DNA of 31,317 nt from JBFWYO01 sp050186335 (GTDB taxonomy: Bacteria > Pseudomonadota > Alphaproteobacteria > Bin65). Position 1 is the first letter of the stretch. Each line of letters opens with the position of its first letter. A program made the position numbers and the translations under genes. The notes beneath the pieces were generated by a model. That model made no database searches. It was not told the origin of the DNA and saw only the letters and a program-made list of their open reading frames with translations. The stretch spans positions 1-31,317 of the forward strand of contig JBFWYO010000061.1 of the NCBI GenBank assembly GCA_050186335.1, written 5' to 3'. Of the stretch, positions 13,594 through 21,621 are shown piece after piece.

Positions 13594-15762
13594 TTACGCC
13601 GCCTTCTTCGCCTTCTTCTTCGACTTCTTGATCAGGTCCAAGATTTCACCGGCGGCCTTCGGAATATGCGTGCCGGGGCCGAAGATCGCGGCCACACCGT
13701 GCTTTTTGAGGAACGCATAATCGTCGGGCGGGATCACGCCGCCCGCGATGATGATGATATCCTCGGCCTTCTGTTTCTTGAGCGCCTTGGCGAGCGCCGG
13801 GATCAACGTTTTGTGGCCGGCGGCCTGCGAAGATACGCCGATCGCGTGCACGTCGTTTTCGATCGCCTGGCGCGCGGCCTCCTCGGGCGTCTGGAACAGC
13901 GGCCCGATGTCGACGTCGAAGCCGATATCGGCGAACGCGGTGGCGATCACCTTGGCGCCGCGATCGTGCCCGTCCTGGCCCATTTTCACGACCAGGATGC
14001 GCGGGCGGCGGCCTTCCGCCTTGGCGAATGCCTCGACGCGTTTCTGAATCATGTCGAACTCCGTATCGCCGTCGAACGCGGCGCCGTAGACGCCGCTGAT
14101 CGAGTGAATCTGCGCCTTGTGGCGGCCGAACACTTTTTCCATCGCGTCCGACATTTCGCCGACCGTGGCGCGCGCCCGCGCGGCTTCGATGCAGGCGGCC
14201 AACAGGTTGGCGTTGCCGGCGGCGGCCTTGGTCAGCGCGGCGAGCGCCGCCCTGCAGCGCTTGTCGTTGCGTTCGGCGCGAATCTTCTTCAGGCGCGCAA
14301 CCTGCTGTTTGCGCACCTTGGTGTTGTCGATCTGCAGAATATCGACCGCTTCGGCATTCTTCGGCCGGTACTTGTTGACGCCGACGATGACTTCCTCGCC
14401 GCGATCGATGCGCGCTTGCCGCCGCGCCGCCGATTCCTCGATGCGCATCTTCGGCATGCCGAGATCGACCGCCTTGGTCATGCCGCCGAGCTTCTCGACC
14501 TCTTGAATGAGCTTCCACGCCTCGTCGGCCAGGCTCGCGGTCAGGCTTTCGACGTAATACGAGCCGCCGAGCGGATCGACCACATGCGTGATGCCGGTTT
14601 CCTCGGCAATCACCAGCTGCGTATTCCGCGCGATGCGCGACGACGCCGGCGTCGGCAGCGCCAGGGCCTCGTCGAACGAATTGGTGTGCAGCGATTGCGT
14701 GCCGCCCAACACGGCCGCCATTGCTTCGACCGTGGTGCGGATCACGTTGTTGTAGGGGTCCTGCTCGGTCAACGACACGCCCGAGGTTTGGCAATGCGTG
14801 CGCAGCGCCAGCGAGCGTTCGTCCTTCGGATCGTGCAATGCTACGATGCGCGCCCATAACAACCTTGCCGCGCGCAGCTTGGCGATCTCCATAAAGAAAT
14901 TCATGCCGATGCAGAAGAAGAACGACAGCCGCGGCGCGAACTCGTCGATCTTGAGGCCCTTCGAGAGCGCCGCGCGGACATATTCCCAGCCGTCGGCCAG
15001 CGTGAACGCCAATTCCTGAACGCACGTGGCGCCGGCCTCCTGCATGTGATAGCCGGAGATCGAAATCGAATTGAACTTCGGCATCTGCTTTGCGGTGTAT
15101 TCGATGATGTCGGCGACGATGCGCATCGAAGGTTCGGGCGGATAGATATATGTATTCCGCACCATGAACTCTTTCAGGATGTCGTTCTGAATCGTGCCCG
15201 ACAATTGCGCCGGTTTGACGCCCTGCTCCTCGGCGGCGACGATATAGGAGGCCATGATCGGCAACACCGCGCCGTTCATGGTCATCGAGACCGACATCTT
15301 GTCGAGCGGAATGCCGTCGAACAGAATCTTCATGTCCTCGACGGAATCGATCGCCACGCCGGCCTTGCCGACATCGCCGACGACGCGCGGATGATCGCTG
15401 TCGTAACCGCGATGGGTCGCCAGGTCGAACGCGACCGACAGGCCCATCTGACCGCCTTTGAGCGCCGCGCGGTAGAACTTGTTGGATTCTTCGGCGGTCG
15501 AGAAGCCGGCGTACTGGCGAATCGTCCACGGCCGATGCGTGTACATGGTCGCGCGCGGCCCGCGCACATAGGGTGCAAAGCCCGGCAGCGAGCCGAGATG
15601 CGCGAGCTTGTCGAGATCGGCTTCGGTGTAGAGCGGCTTGACCGCGATGCCTTCCGGCGTGCGCCAGACCAGATCCTCGGGCCCGTCCTTGCCGGAGCCC
15701 TTCAAATCGGCCGCCACCGACTTTTTCCAGTCGGCCAGGCTGCGCTTGGAAAACCCAGTCAT
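13594..15762 (-). CDS. scpA: Methylmalonyl-CoA mutase, large catalytic subunit
   Basis: This 722-residue adenosylcobalamin enzyme interconverts (R)-methylmalonyl-CoA and succinyl-CoA, joining propionyl-CoA metabolism to the TCA cycle. Residues about 30-550 form the substrate-binding TIM barrel with Y84 in TIRQYAGFST and H239 in SGYHMQEAGA. R202 in MVRNTYIYPPEPS, together with Y84, matches the carboxylate-binding pair that separates methylmalonyl-CoA mutase from isobutyryl-CoA mutase. Residues 585-722 are the B12 domain with the base-off motif D597-x-H599-x-x-G602. Full length and one polypeptide suggest a homodimeric enzyme. The tail is lysine/alanine-rich (KKSKKKAKKAA). Start ATG 15762 follows GGAG; the frame is open further upstream but without sense. 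No small mutB-type subunit is adjacent. Its chaperone MeaB is at the left end of the window. Confidence 0.96.
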   Translation of the reverse strand: MTGFSKRSLADWKKSVAADLKGSGKDGPEDLVWRTPEGIAVKPLYTEADLDKLAHLGSLPGFAPYVRGPRATMYTHRPWTIRQYAGFSTAEESNKFYRAALKGGQMGLSVAFDLATHRGYDSDHPRVVGDVGKAGVAIDSVEDMKILFDGIPLDKMSVSMTMNGAVLPIMASYIVAAEEQGVKPAQLSGTIQNDILKEFMVRNTYIYPPEPSMRIVADIIEYTAKQMPKFNSISISGYHMQEAGATCVQELAFTLADGWEYVRAALSKGLKIDEFAPRLSFFFCIGMNFFMEIAKLRAARLLWARIVALHDPKDERSLALRTHCQTSGVSLTEQDPYNNVIRTTVEAMAAVLGGTQSLHTNSFDEALALPTPASSRIARNTQLVIAEETGITHVVDPLGGSYYVESLTASLADEAWKLIQEVEKLGGMTKAVDLGMPKMRIEESAARRQARIDRGEEVIVGVNKYRPKNAEAVDILQIDNTKVRKQQVARLKKIRAERNDKRCRAALAALTKAAAGNANLLAACIEAARARATVGEMSDAMEKVFGRHKAQIHSISGVYGAAFDGDTEFDMIQKRVEAFAKAEGRRPRILVVKMGQDGHDRGAKVIATAFADIGFDVDIGPLFQTPEEAARQAIENDVHAIGVSSQAAGHKTLIPALAKALKKQKAEDIIIIAGGVIPPDDYAFLKKHGVAAIFGPGTHIPKAAGEILDLIKKSKKKAKKAA

Positions 15763-15813
15763 TCCGCCATCTCCGCACATGTTCGGGCACGGTCGCTCGA
15801 AGCCACCGAGGGC

Positions 15814-15819
15814 AGTATA
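15814..15819 (-). promoter_or_regulatory. Candidate -10 box (TATACT) for the mutase gene
   Basis: TATACT on the minus strand at 15819-15814 lies 51 bases before the ATG at 15762, with a weak -35 (TTTCCC) 18 bases further upstream. It is paired with a plus-strand TATAAT about 47 bases away, giving divergent promoters in the shared gap. Confidence 0.4.
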
Positions 15820-15865
15820 TTGCAGGTGCGAAAACAAGGGAAAGGGCCCGGGCGGCTTGGGGTGG

Positions 15866-15871
15866 TATAAT
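15866..15871 (+). promoter_or_regulatory. -10 box TATAAT for the methyltransferase gene
   Basis: A perfect TATAAT at 15866-15871 precedes the ATG at 15918 by 46 bases. No clear -35 element is visible in the GC-rich stretch upstream. Confidence 0.45.
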
Positions 15872-15917
15872 GCCGCTGCATGATCCGACCCCCGAAAAAC
15901 ATCGAAAAGAATTGCCC

Positions 15918-16952
15918 ATGCCCAATACCACCATCGAACGGCAACAAGCGCTGATCTGGGAATACCTGAAAGGCTTCCACGCCACGCATCTGATCGGCAT
16001 GGGCACGCAGATGGGCCTGTGGGCCGAACTCGCGGACGCCAAGAGCGGCACCTCGGCGGTGGCGCTGGCGGAAAAACTCAACCTGCATGCGCCGTATGTC
16101 GAGATCTGGTGCCGGACCGCGTTCGCCTACCGGCTGATCGAGGCGACCGCCGACGGGCGCTACGTCATGGCGCCACACATGCGCGAGGTGCTGGTCGATC
16201 GGTCCGATCCGCGCCATTTGGGCACGTATGTCGCCACCACGGTCAACCACACGACCGACGACCTGCGCGCCTACCCCGAATATTTCAAGACCGGCGGCGT
16301 GAAACCGTTCCAGGTGCGCGGCGACGATTTCACCCGCCACATCAGCGATGCGACCGCCGGATTTCATTCCGTCGTGGCCAAGAAGCTGCTGCCGTCGGCG
16401 CCCGGCCTGAAGGAAAAATTCGCCGGCGGCGCGCGCGTGCTGGATATCGGCTGCGGCACCGCGGGCCTGCTGATCAAGCTCGCGCAGGCCTGGCCGAAAG
16501 TCACCGGCGTCGGCGTCGATATCGATCCCTACGGCATCGCGCAGGCGCGCGCCAACATCGCGGCCGCCGGCGTTGCGAAGCGCATCGACGTCGAAGCGAT
16601 CGGCGGCGAAGGCATGAAGTATGCCAGCGAGTTCGACGCCGCCACCATGTTCGAGGTGCTGCACGAAATCGCGCCCGACCGGCGCGAATCGACCGTCGCC
16701 GCGATCCACCGGGCCCTGGCGCCCGGCGGCGTGCTGTTCATCATCGACGAGACCTATCCGTCCGGCTTCGCCGAATTGCGCGACGCGGCGTTCGCGTTCG
16801 CCGTGCAGACGCAGTTCAACGAACTGGCCTGGGGCAATATCGTGCCGACGCGCGAGGAACAGGATCGGCTGTTCGCCGGCGCCGGCTTCGCGCATGTTCA
16901 GCGCACGTTGATCGCCGGTTTGTTCACGATGATCACCGCAATCAAGACTTGA
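15918..16952 (+). CDS. Class I SAM-dependent methyltransferase
   Basis: This 344-residue cytoplasmic protein has an N-terminal helical/winged-helix region (about 1-130; LIWEYLKGFHATHLIGMGTQ, then VALAEKLNLHAPYVEIW) like the dimerisation domain of small-molecule O-methyltransferases. A Rossmann methyltransferase domain follows, with motif I VLDIGCGTAGLL at about 175-186, an acidic loop GVDIDPYGIAQAR and the post-motif region FDAATMFEVLHEI. The likely role is methyl transfer from SAM to a small molecule, but the acceptor is unknown. ATG 15918 is chosen because the protein alignment-like start MPNTTIERQQ follows a purine-rich AAAAGAA; the frame is open to 15870. The stop TGA at 16950-16952 overlaps a TTG that probably starts the FKBP gene, so the two are likely coupled. 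Confidence 0.85.
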   Translation: MPNTTIERQQALIWEYLKGFHATHLIGMGTQMGLWAELADAKSGTSAVALAEKLNLHAPYVEIWCRTAFAYRLIEATADGRYVMAPHMREVLVDRSDPRHLGTYVATTVNHTTDDLRAYPEYFKTGGVKPFQVRGDDFTRHISDATAGFHSVVAKKLLPSAPGLKEKFAGGARVLDIGCGTAGLLIKLAQAWPKVTGVGVDIDPYGIAQARANIAAAGVAKRIDVEAIGGEGMKYASEFDAATMFEVLHEIAPDRRESTVAAIHRALAPGGVLFIIDETYPSGFAELRDAAFAFAVQTQFNELAWGNIVPTREEQDRLFAGAGFAHVQRTLIAGLFTMITAIKT

Positions 16953-17287
16953 AGCCGAACGTCGAAATCCAGGAGTTGAAGCTGGGCGACGGCATCGCCG
17001 TCGAACGCGGTTTTGCGGTGGTCGTGCGCTATATCGGCCGGCTGCGACGCGGCGACGTATTCGCGTCGTGGGAGGCTTATGGACAACCCGCGCGCTTCGT
17101 GATCGGCCAGCGCCGCATCGTCGCCGGGCTCGAATACGGCATCGTCGGCATGCGCGTCGGCGGCGCCAGGCGCATCACCGTGCCGCCGCATCTCGGGTAC
17201 CGCGAAAAGGGTCTCGCCGACATTGTCCCGCCGAATGCGATCATGATTTTCGACGTGGAACTGCTCGAGGCACACGCGCCGAAATGA
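16949..17287 (+). CDS. FKBP-type peptidyl-prolyl isomerase-like small protein
   Basis: A single FKBP domain of about 112 residues with no signal peptide. Family blocks are VVVRYIGRLRRGDVFAS at about 24-40, FVIGQRRIVAGLEYGIVGM at 50-68, GGARRITVPPHLGYREKG at 71-88 and IVPPNAIMIFDVELL at 92-106. FKBP domains catalyse cis-trans isomerisation of Xaa-Pro bonds. The usual tryptophan in VIxxWexGL is an isoleucine (RRIVAGL), seen also in weakly active or non-catalytic relatives. No ATG is available: the best start is TTG at 16949, overlapping the methyltransferase stop as TTGA. A second TTG at 16976 would leave almost no gap after AGGAG. The long open frame that reaches upstream to 16019 is a shadow inside the methyltransferase. 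The gene ends directly against the convergent hydrolase gene. Confidence 0.8.
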   Translation: MKPNVEIQELKLGDGIAVERGFAVVVRYIGRLRRGDVFASWEAYGQPARFVIGQRRIVAGLEYGIVGMRVGGARRITVPPHLGYREKGLADIVPPNAIMIFDVELLEAHAPK

Positions 17288-18001
17288 TTATTGCGCACAA
17301 GTTTCGAGTATTTCGGCCGTGCGCGCGGGCATTTCGACCATCATGTTGTGATGGGTCGGAATAGTGAACGTGCGCCACACCGGATCGTCCCGCAACCGCG
17401 CATGGAACTGCCGGAACGGACTCGGGTCGTAGCGCGTCGCGAGCACGTAATTCTTCCCTGCCACGCGCTGCCAAGCGCCGCTCAGCTCGGCTTGCTGTTC
17501 GAGGCACGCGAGCGGCTGCATGACCTGCAGCGCATCGATCCACGCCTGGTCGGCCGGATCGGAAATTCCGTAGCCCGCGGCCGAAACGCCGGGCACCCGC
17601 CAGCCGTCGCCGAACCGCGTTGCCCCTTCGCGCAATTGCCGGCGCCGTTCCGGCAGAGCCAGATCCATCAGCGATTGGCCGTGCTCGGTAATGAACGCGT
17701 CGAGATAGACCAGCGCGCGAATCCGTTCCGGGATGCGGTCGGCCACGTGCGTGATCACCACGCCACCGTAGGAATGACCGGCCAATACGACGTCATCGAG
17801 GCTTTCCCATTTGAACAACGCCAGAATGTCCTCGACATGGGTCGTCAGGTTGACCGCCCGGGTCAGCAGGTGGCTGCGATCGCCAAGGCCGGTGCAGGTC
17901 GGCGTAAACACGCTATGGCCGCGGTCGCGCAGCCAGCGCGCCACGCGCGACCAGATCCAGCCGCCCTGCCACGCGCCGTGCACGATTACGAACGTCGCCA
18001 T
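17288..18001 (-). CDS. Alpha/beta-fold hydrolase (esterase-like)
   Basis: This 237-residue cytoplasmic hydrolase has the oxyanion-hole segment VHGAWQGGW at 7-15 and the nucleophile elbow AGHSYGG at 74-80 with S77. A late PTHHNMMVEMP segment supplies the catalytic histidine near 221. The short cap and the HGAWxGxW plus HxxMxxxP signature match the group that includes plant methyl-ester hydrolases and hydroxynitrile lyases and many bacterial esterases annotated only as alpha/beta hydrolase. The substrate is unknown. It is convergent with the FKBP gene with no intergenic base, the stop codons being adjacent. The ATG at 18001 follows a GGGGG run. Confidence 0.88.
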   Translation of the reverse strand: MATFVIVHGAWQGGWIWSRVARWLRDRGHSVFTPTCTGLGDRSHLLTRAVNLTTHVEDILALFKWESLDDVVLAGHSYGGVVITHVADRIPERIRALVYLDAFITEHGQSLMDLALPERRRQLREGATRFGDGWRVPGVSAAGYGISDPADQAWIDALQVMQPLACLEQQAELSGAWQRVAGKNYVLATRYDPSPFRQFHARLRDDPVWRTFTIPTHHNMMVEMPARTAEILETCAQ

Positions 18002-18126
18002 CGGAAATTCCCCCCCTTGTAGTGTTCATCTGGGGGCGACCGGCGGCGCAGGTCAAGGCTTGGACGCGGGCGTCAACAATGGTCCAATGGCGCGACCGCG
18101 CATCATGGACGCGGCAGGAGGCAGCA

Positions 18127-18456
18127 ATGAAAGCATTCGACAGGTTGCTGATTTTCATCACCGCGGGCGGCATCTGGGCCTTGGCGGCGATGTACTATAT
18201 GACCGAGTTCGCGGCGGCGCCGGCGATCGCACCGCCCCCACCCCCGCCCCCGGCGATGCCGTCGCGCATCGGCGTGTTCAACGACAGGGATGCAGCTTTG
18301 AAGGTATCCGGGACGGTCGACGCCGCGATCACGCGCCTGAACTGCGACGTCAAGGGCAAGATCCTGACGCAGAAGGCCGGCGTGCGCCTGTTCGGGACGG
18401 ACGAATGGAGTCCGGACAAGGAATGGCCGGTCGAGCTGACCTTCGAGTGCAAGTGA
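18127..18456 (+). CDS. Small membrane-anchored protein with polyproline linker, unknown function
   Basis: This is a 109-residue protein. Residues about 5-25 (FDRLLIFITAGGIWALAAMYY) form a single membrane anchor. A linker of eight consecutive-type prolines (IAPPPPPPPPAMPS) follows, and then a ~65-residue periplasmic domain beginning RIGVFNDRDAALKVSGTVDA with two cysteines (in LNCDVKG and the C-terminal FECK). The start ATG 18127 is supported by a strong AGGAGG Shine-Dalgarno; the frame is open to 18022 but without hydrophobic logic. I do not recognise a family. The two cysteines could form a disulfide. Confidence 0.7.
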   Translation: MKAFDRLLIFITAGGIWALAAMYYMTEFAAAPAIAPPPPPPPAMPSRIGVFNDRDAALKVSGTVDAAITRLNCDVKGKILTQKAGVRLFGTDEWSPDKEWPVELTFECK

Positions 18457-18489
18457 TCCGTAACGCAATTGAGCGATGCGCGGCGCGCG

Positions 18490-18510
18490 CGCCGTCACCC
18501 GATGACGGCG
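18490..18510. other. Hairpin between the anchored protein and GST genes
   Basis: CGCCGTCA at 18490-18497 pairs exactly with TGACGGCG at 18503-18510 around the loop CCCGA. No T-run follows, so it is at best a weak or Rho-assisted end. Confidence 0.3.
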
Positions 18511-18553
18511 GCGCGGGCGCGCGGCTAGACTGGGTGGATCAGGGGAGTCGAAC

Positions 18554-19183
18554 ATGAAATTCTACGACTGCAAGACCGCACCGAGCCCGCGCCGCGCGCG
18601 CATGTTCATCATCGAAAAAGGCTTGAACATCCCGACGATCGAAGTGGATCTACGCAACAAGCAACAATTGACGCCGGAGTTCCTCGCCATCAACCCGTAC
18701 GCCACCGTGCCCGTGCTCGAACTCGACGACGGCACGCGGCTTTTGAACACGGCGGGCATCTGGCGCTATCTGGAGGCTGCGTATCCCGACCCGCCGCTGC
18801 TCGGCGTCGACGCCAAGGACAAGGGCATCGTCGCGCAATGGCAGTGGTATCTGGAGACCAACGGCTTCGCGCCGATCAGCGAGTGCCTGCGCAATTCGGC
18901 GCCGGGCATGAAGGGCCGTGCCGTCACCGGCACGAAATCCTACGACCAGATTCCCGAGCTTGCGGCCCGCGGTCGCGCCCGAGTGCGGGCCTTCCTGGAT
19001 TCGTTCGAGGGACTAATCGGCGACAAGCCGTTTTTCTGTGGCGACCGCATGACCGCGTGCGACATCGACGCGTTCATCGCGGTGGAGTTTTCCGGTTGGG
19101 TTAAGGAAGCGTTACCGGAGGGCGCCGTCAAGTCGAAGGCCTGGCTCGAACGGATCCGGGCGCGCCCGAGCGCCCAGGCCTGA
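18554..19183 (+). CDS. Glutathione S-transferase-family protein
   Basis: This 209-residue cytoplasmic protein has a thioredoxin-fold N-terminal domain (about 1-82) and an all-helical C-terminal domain (about 92-205). Family marks are S11 in the TAPSPRRARM segment, the cis-proline P53 in ATVPVLELDDG, and the C-terminal N-capping segment MTACDIDAFIAVEF. The usual glutamate-serine pair that holds the gamma-glutamyl group of glutathione is replaced by N65-T66, so glutathione affinity may be altered. Typical roles are conjugation, reduction or isomerisation of electrophiles. A GGGGAG ribosome-binding site precedes ATG 18554. No clear operon partner is seen. Confidence 0.88.
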   Translation: MKFYDCKTAPSPRRARMFIIEKGLNIPTIEVDLRNKQQLTPEFLAINPYATVPVLELDDGTRLLNTAGIWRYLEAAYPDPPLLGVDAKDKGIVAQWQWYLETNGFAPISECLRNSAPGMKGRAVTGTKSYDQIPELAARGRARVRAFLDSFEGLIGDKPFFCGDRMTACDIDAFIAVEFSGWVKEALPEGAVKSKAWLERIRARPSAQA

Positions 19184-19289
19184 AGCGCAGCGGTGCGACA
19201 TTCATGCTAACCGCATCCAGTTTACCTTAAGGGAATCTTAGAGCTCCACGCGCATTTTGGCGGTCTGAGTTTCACCGTCAGCGGACGCC

Positions 19290-21086
19290 ATGACGACCAG
19301 CCTGTTGCACGCGGCCACCGAACCGACGCGCGCTTTCGCGCCCGCGCAGCGGCTGGCCGCCTGGCTGGAGCGCGTTCACGTCAGGCCCACGCGACTGGTC
19401 TGCGGCAGCTTCATCGTGCTTGGCATGGCGGTGGTGGCCTTATTCGCATTCGACGCCGTCAAATCGCGTGAGAACGCGTTTGCGCGCGCCGAGCAGGACA
19501 CGCAGCTGGCCGCGGCCATGCTGACCGAACACACGGCGCGCACCTTCGAGGCGATCGACCAGGCACTCCTCGCGGCCATCGAAGTTCATGAGGCCTGGCG
19601 CAAGGGCACGGCTCGGCAGAACGCATCGATGCAACAGGCGCTGCATCAACTGCAGGCCGGTTCGCCGATCATCTCCGCGCTAGGCCTGGTCGATGCCGAC
19701 GGGCGCGTGTTGCACAGCTCGCTCGACATCGACACGGCCGGCATGAATTTTACCGACCGCGCCTACTTCCAGGCGCACAAGTCCGGCCAGCATGTCGGGC
19801 TGCTGGTCAGCGAACCGGTGCTCAGCAAACTCCGCAATCGCATGGTCATCACGGCTTCGCGCGCGATTCGCGACCAGGACGGCACGTTCCGCGGTGTTTC
19901 CATTGCCGCAACCGAAGTGTCGTATTTTGCCGGCTTCTACGCCTCGATGCGCATCGGCGACAGCCGGGTCATCCTGCTGGTGAACAGCAAGGGCACGTTG
20001 ATCGCGCGCGACCCGGTGATCAATACCTGGCTCGGCCGATCGCTCGCCAAGACGTCGATCTTTGCCGGCTATCGGCCGCTCAATCAGGAACGGGGCACGT
20101 TCCACGCGCTCAGCCCGATCGACGGGCAGGAGCGCATCGTCAGCTACAAGCGCGTGCCGAAGCTCGATCTCTACGTCGGCGTGACGCTGACGCGGGCCGA
20201 AGTGCTAGTGCCCTGGTTCGAGCGCATTGCGTTGACCGGCGGACTGACCGCGGCGGTGCTGATCCTCGCCGCGCTCGGCGCTTCGGTGCTGACCCGGCAG
20301 ATCGCCTGGCGCGAACGGATGAACGCCTCGCTCGCCGCCGCCCAGCGCGAGGCCGAGCAGGCAAGCCGCGCGAAATCCGATTTCCTGGCGCACATGAGCC
20401 ACGAACTGCGCACGCCGCTCAACGCCATCATCGGATTCTCCGACATCATGCGGCAGCAGATGTTCGGGCCGATCGGGCACGCCAAGTACGCCGACTATGC
20501 GCGCGACATCCAACATAGCGGGCAGCATCTGCTGCAGATCATCAACCAGATCCTCGATCTGTCGAAGGTCGAAGCCGGCAAGTGGGTGCTCGACGAAGAG
20601 GTCTTCCCGCTCGATCGGGCGATCGCGCAGGCCCGCCAGCTGCTGAGCGAGCACGCCGCACGCAACGATGTGAAGCTGGAGATCGCGCCCGGCAACATGG
20701 ACCTGACGATCAAGGCGGATTCGCGCGTGATCCGGCAGATCGTGCTCAACCTGGCGGGCAACGCGATCAAGTTCAGCCCGGCCGGCGGCACGGTGCAGAT
20801 CGGCGCGCACACGACCGAAAGCGGCGCCGTCTTGCTGCGCGTCGCCGATCGCGGCCCCGGCATGGCGGCCGAGGACATTCCGCGCGTCCTGGAGCCGTTC
20901 GGCTGCGCCACCGGCGATGTGTCCCGCGCGCGCCATGAAACCGGCCTGGGCCTGCCGCTCAGCAAGGCGTTCGCCGAACTGCTCGGCGGTTCGTTGACGA
21001 TCGAAAGCCGGCTCGGCTATGGCACCGATGTCGTGGTCACACTGCCGCCCGCGCGCCTCGTACGGCCGGTCAGCGCCGCCGCCTGA
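19290..21086 (+). CDS. Membrane sensor histidine kinase with periplasmic Cache-type domain
   Basis: This 598-residue inner-membrane kinase has a first membrane helix at about 36-54 and a long periplasmic region (about 58-312) of double-Cache type, with blocks IISALGLVDADGRVLHSS and MNFTDRAYFQAHKSGQ. A second membrane helix spans about 314-335. The HisKA domain contains phospho-acceptor H371 in MSHELRTPLNAIIGFS. The HATPase domain has an N-box near 487 (NLAGNAIKFSP) and G-boxes (ADRGPGMA; HETGLGLPLSKAFAELLGG). Cache domains usually bind small ligands such as amino or carboxylic acids. There is no receiver domain and no response-regulator gene in the window, so it is an orphan here. The tail overlaps the convergent secreted protein gene by 17 bases. 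Confidence 0.92.
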   Translation: MTTSLLHAATEPTRAFAPAQRLAAWLERVHVRPTRLVCGSFIVLGMAVVALFAFDAVKSRENAFARAEQDTQLAAAMLTEHTARTFEAIDQALLAAIEVHEAWRKGTARQNASMQQALHQLQAGSPIISALGLVDADGRVLHSSLDIDTAGMNFTDRAYFQAHKSGQHVGLLVSEPVLSKLRNRMVITASRAIRDQDGTFRGVSIAATEVSYFAGFYASMRIGDSRVILLVNSKGTLIARDPVINTWLGRSLAKTSIFAGYRPLNQERGTFHALSPIDGQERIVSYKRVPKLDLYVGVTLTRAEVLVPWFERIALTGGLTAAVLILAALGASVLTRQIAWRERMNASLAAAQREAEQASRAKSDFLAHMSHELRTPLNAIIGFSDIMRQQMFGPIGHAKYADYARDIQHSGQHLLQIINQILDLSKVEAGKWVLDEEVFPLDRAIAQARQLLSEHAARNDVKLEIAPGNMDLTIKADSRVIRQIVLNLAGNAIKFSPAGGTVQIGAHTTESGAVLLRVADRGPGMAAEDIPRVLEPFGCATGDVSRARHETGLGLPLSKAFAELLGGSLTIESRLGYGTDVVVTLPPARLVRPVSAAA

Positions 21087-21564
21087 CCGAGGCGGCGAAA
21101 CTGTCGCGCGCGCGCTCGATGATCCCGCCCATCGCATCTTCGGCGCCCTTCGGGTACGTCACCAGCAGGCTGCCGATCACCTCCTGGCCGTCGCTCAGAT
21201 ACAGGATCGTGTGCCGATACACGACGCCCTGCCGCCCCTCGCCGACCATGGTGAACGAGCTGTCGGTCCTATCGCGCTTCGACCATTTCACATCGGCGTG
21301 CAGCGCTTCCGCATCCTTCATCAAATGCGGCACGTCCTGTCCGTTGATGTTGAGGATGCCCGAGGCGGTCATTTCGATCCTGCCGTCCTTCGACCGGAAT
21401 ATCCTTCCGTCGTCGTTGGCGGGCCCGGGCAGCGGGGCGACCAGGTCGGCCGGATAATCGACCGCGAAGCCGAACCGCGCGTTGGCGTAGCGCTTGAACT
21501 CCTGCGCCTGCGCAAGGCCGGCCGAGACGCATAAAATGCCCAGAATCGCCAGCAAATGCCGCAT
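21070..21564 (-). CDS. Secreted hypothetical protein
   Basis: This is a 164-residue protein with a clear signal peptide (MRHLLAILGILCVSAGLAQAQ, cleavage near 20). The mature part starts EFKRYANARFGFAVDYPADL and contains TYPKGAEDAMGGIIERARDSF, a pattern common among small secreted proteins that begin with an 'RfGfavdYP' strand. No catalytic motif is seen and the function is unknown. It converges on the histidine kinase gene with a 17-base overlap, so both genes lack a terminator between them. The tail is arginine-rich (VRRRR). Confidence 0.75.
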   Translation of the reverse strand: MRHLLAILGILCVSAGLAQAQEFKRYANARFGFAVDYPADLVAPLPGPANDDGRIFRSKDGRIEMTASGILNINGQDVPHLMKDAEALHADVKWSKRDRTDSSFTMVGEGRQGVVYRHTILYLSDGQEVIGSLLVTYPKGAEDAMGGIIERARDSFAASVRRRR

Positions 21565-21621
21565 CGCTCGCCCCCGTTGCCGGCGGCAATTCTGAGCGCA
21601 TCGGCGCGAGTTCGCAACCGG

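Noticed and set aside
13646..16081. 811-codon open frame on the minus strand
   Set aside because: It is an alternative frame of the methylmalonyl-CoA mutase gene with arginine-rich low-complexity translation; the mutase frame has all catalytic residues.
16019..16948. Upstream part of the 422-codon frame that ends in the FKBP domain
   Set aside because: This portion is a +2 shadow of the methyltransferase; only the last ~112 codons carry a real domain.
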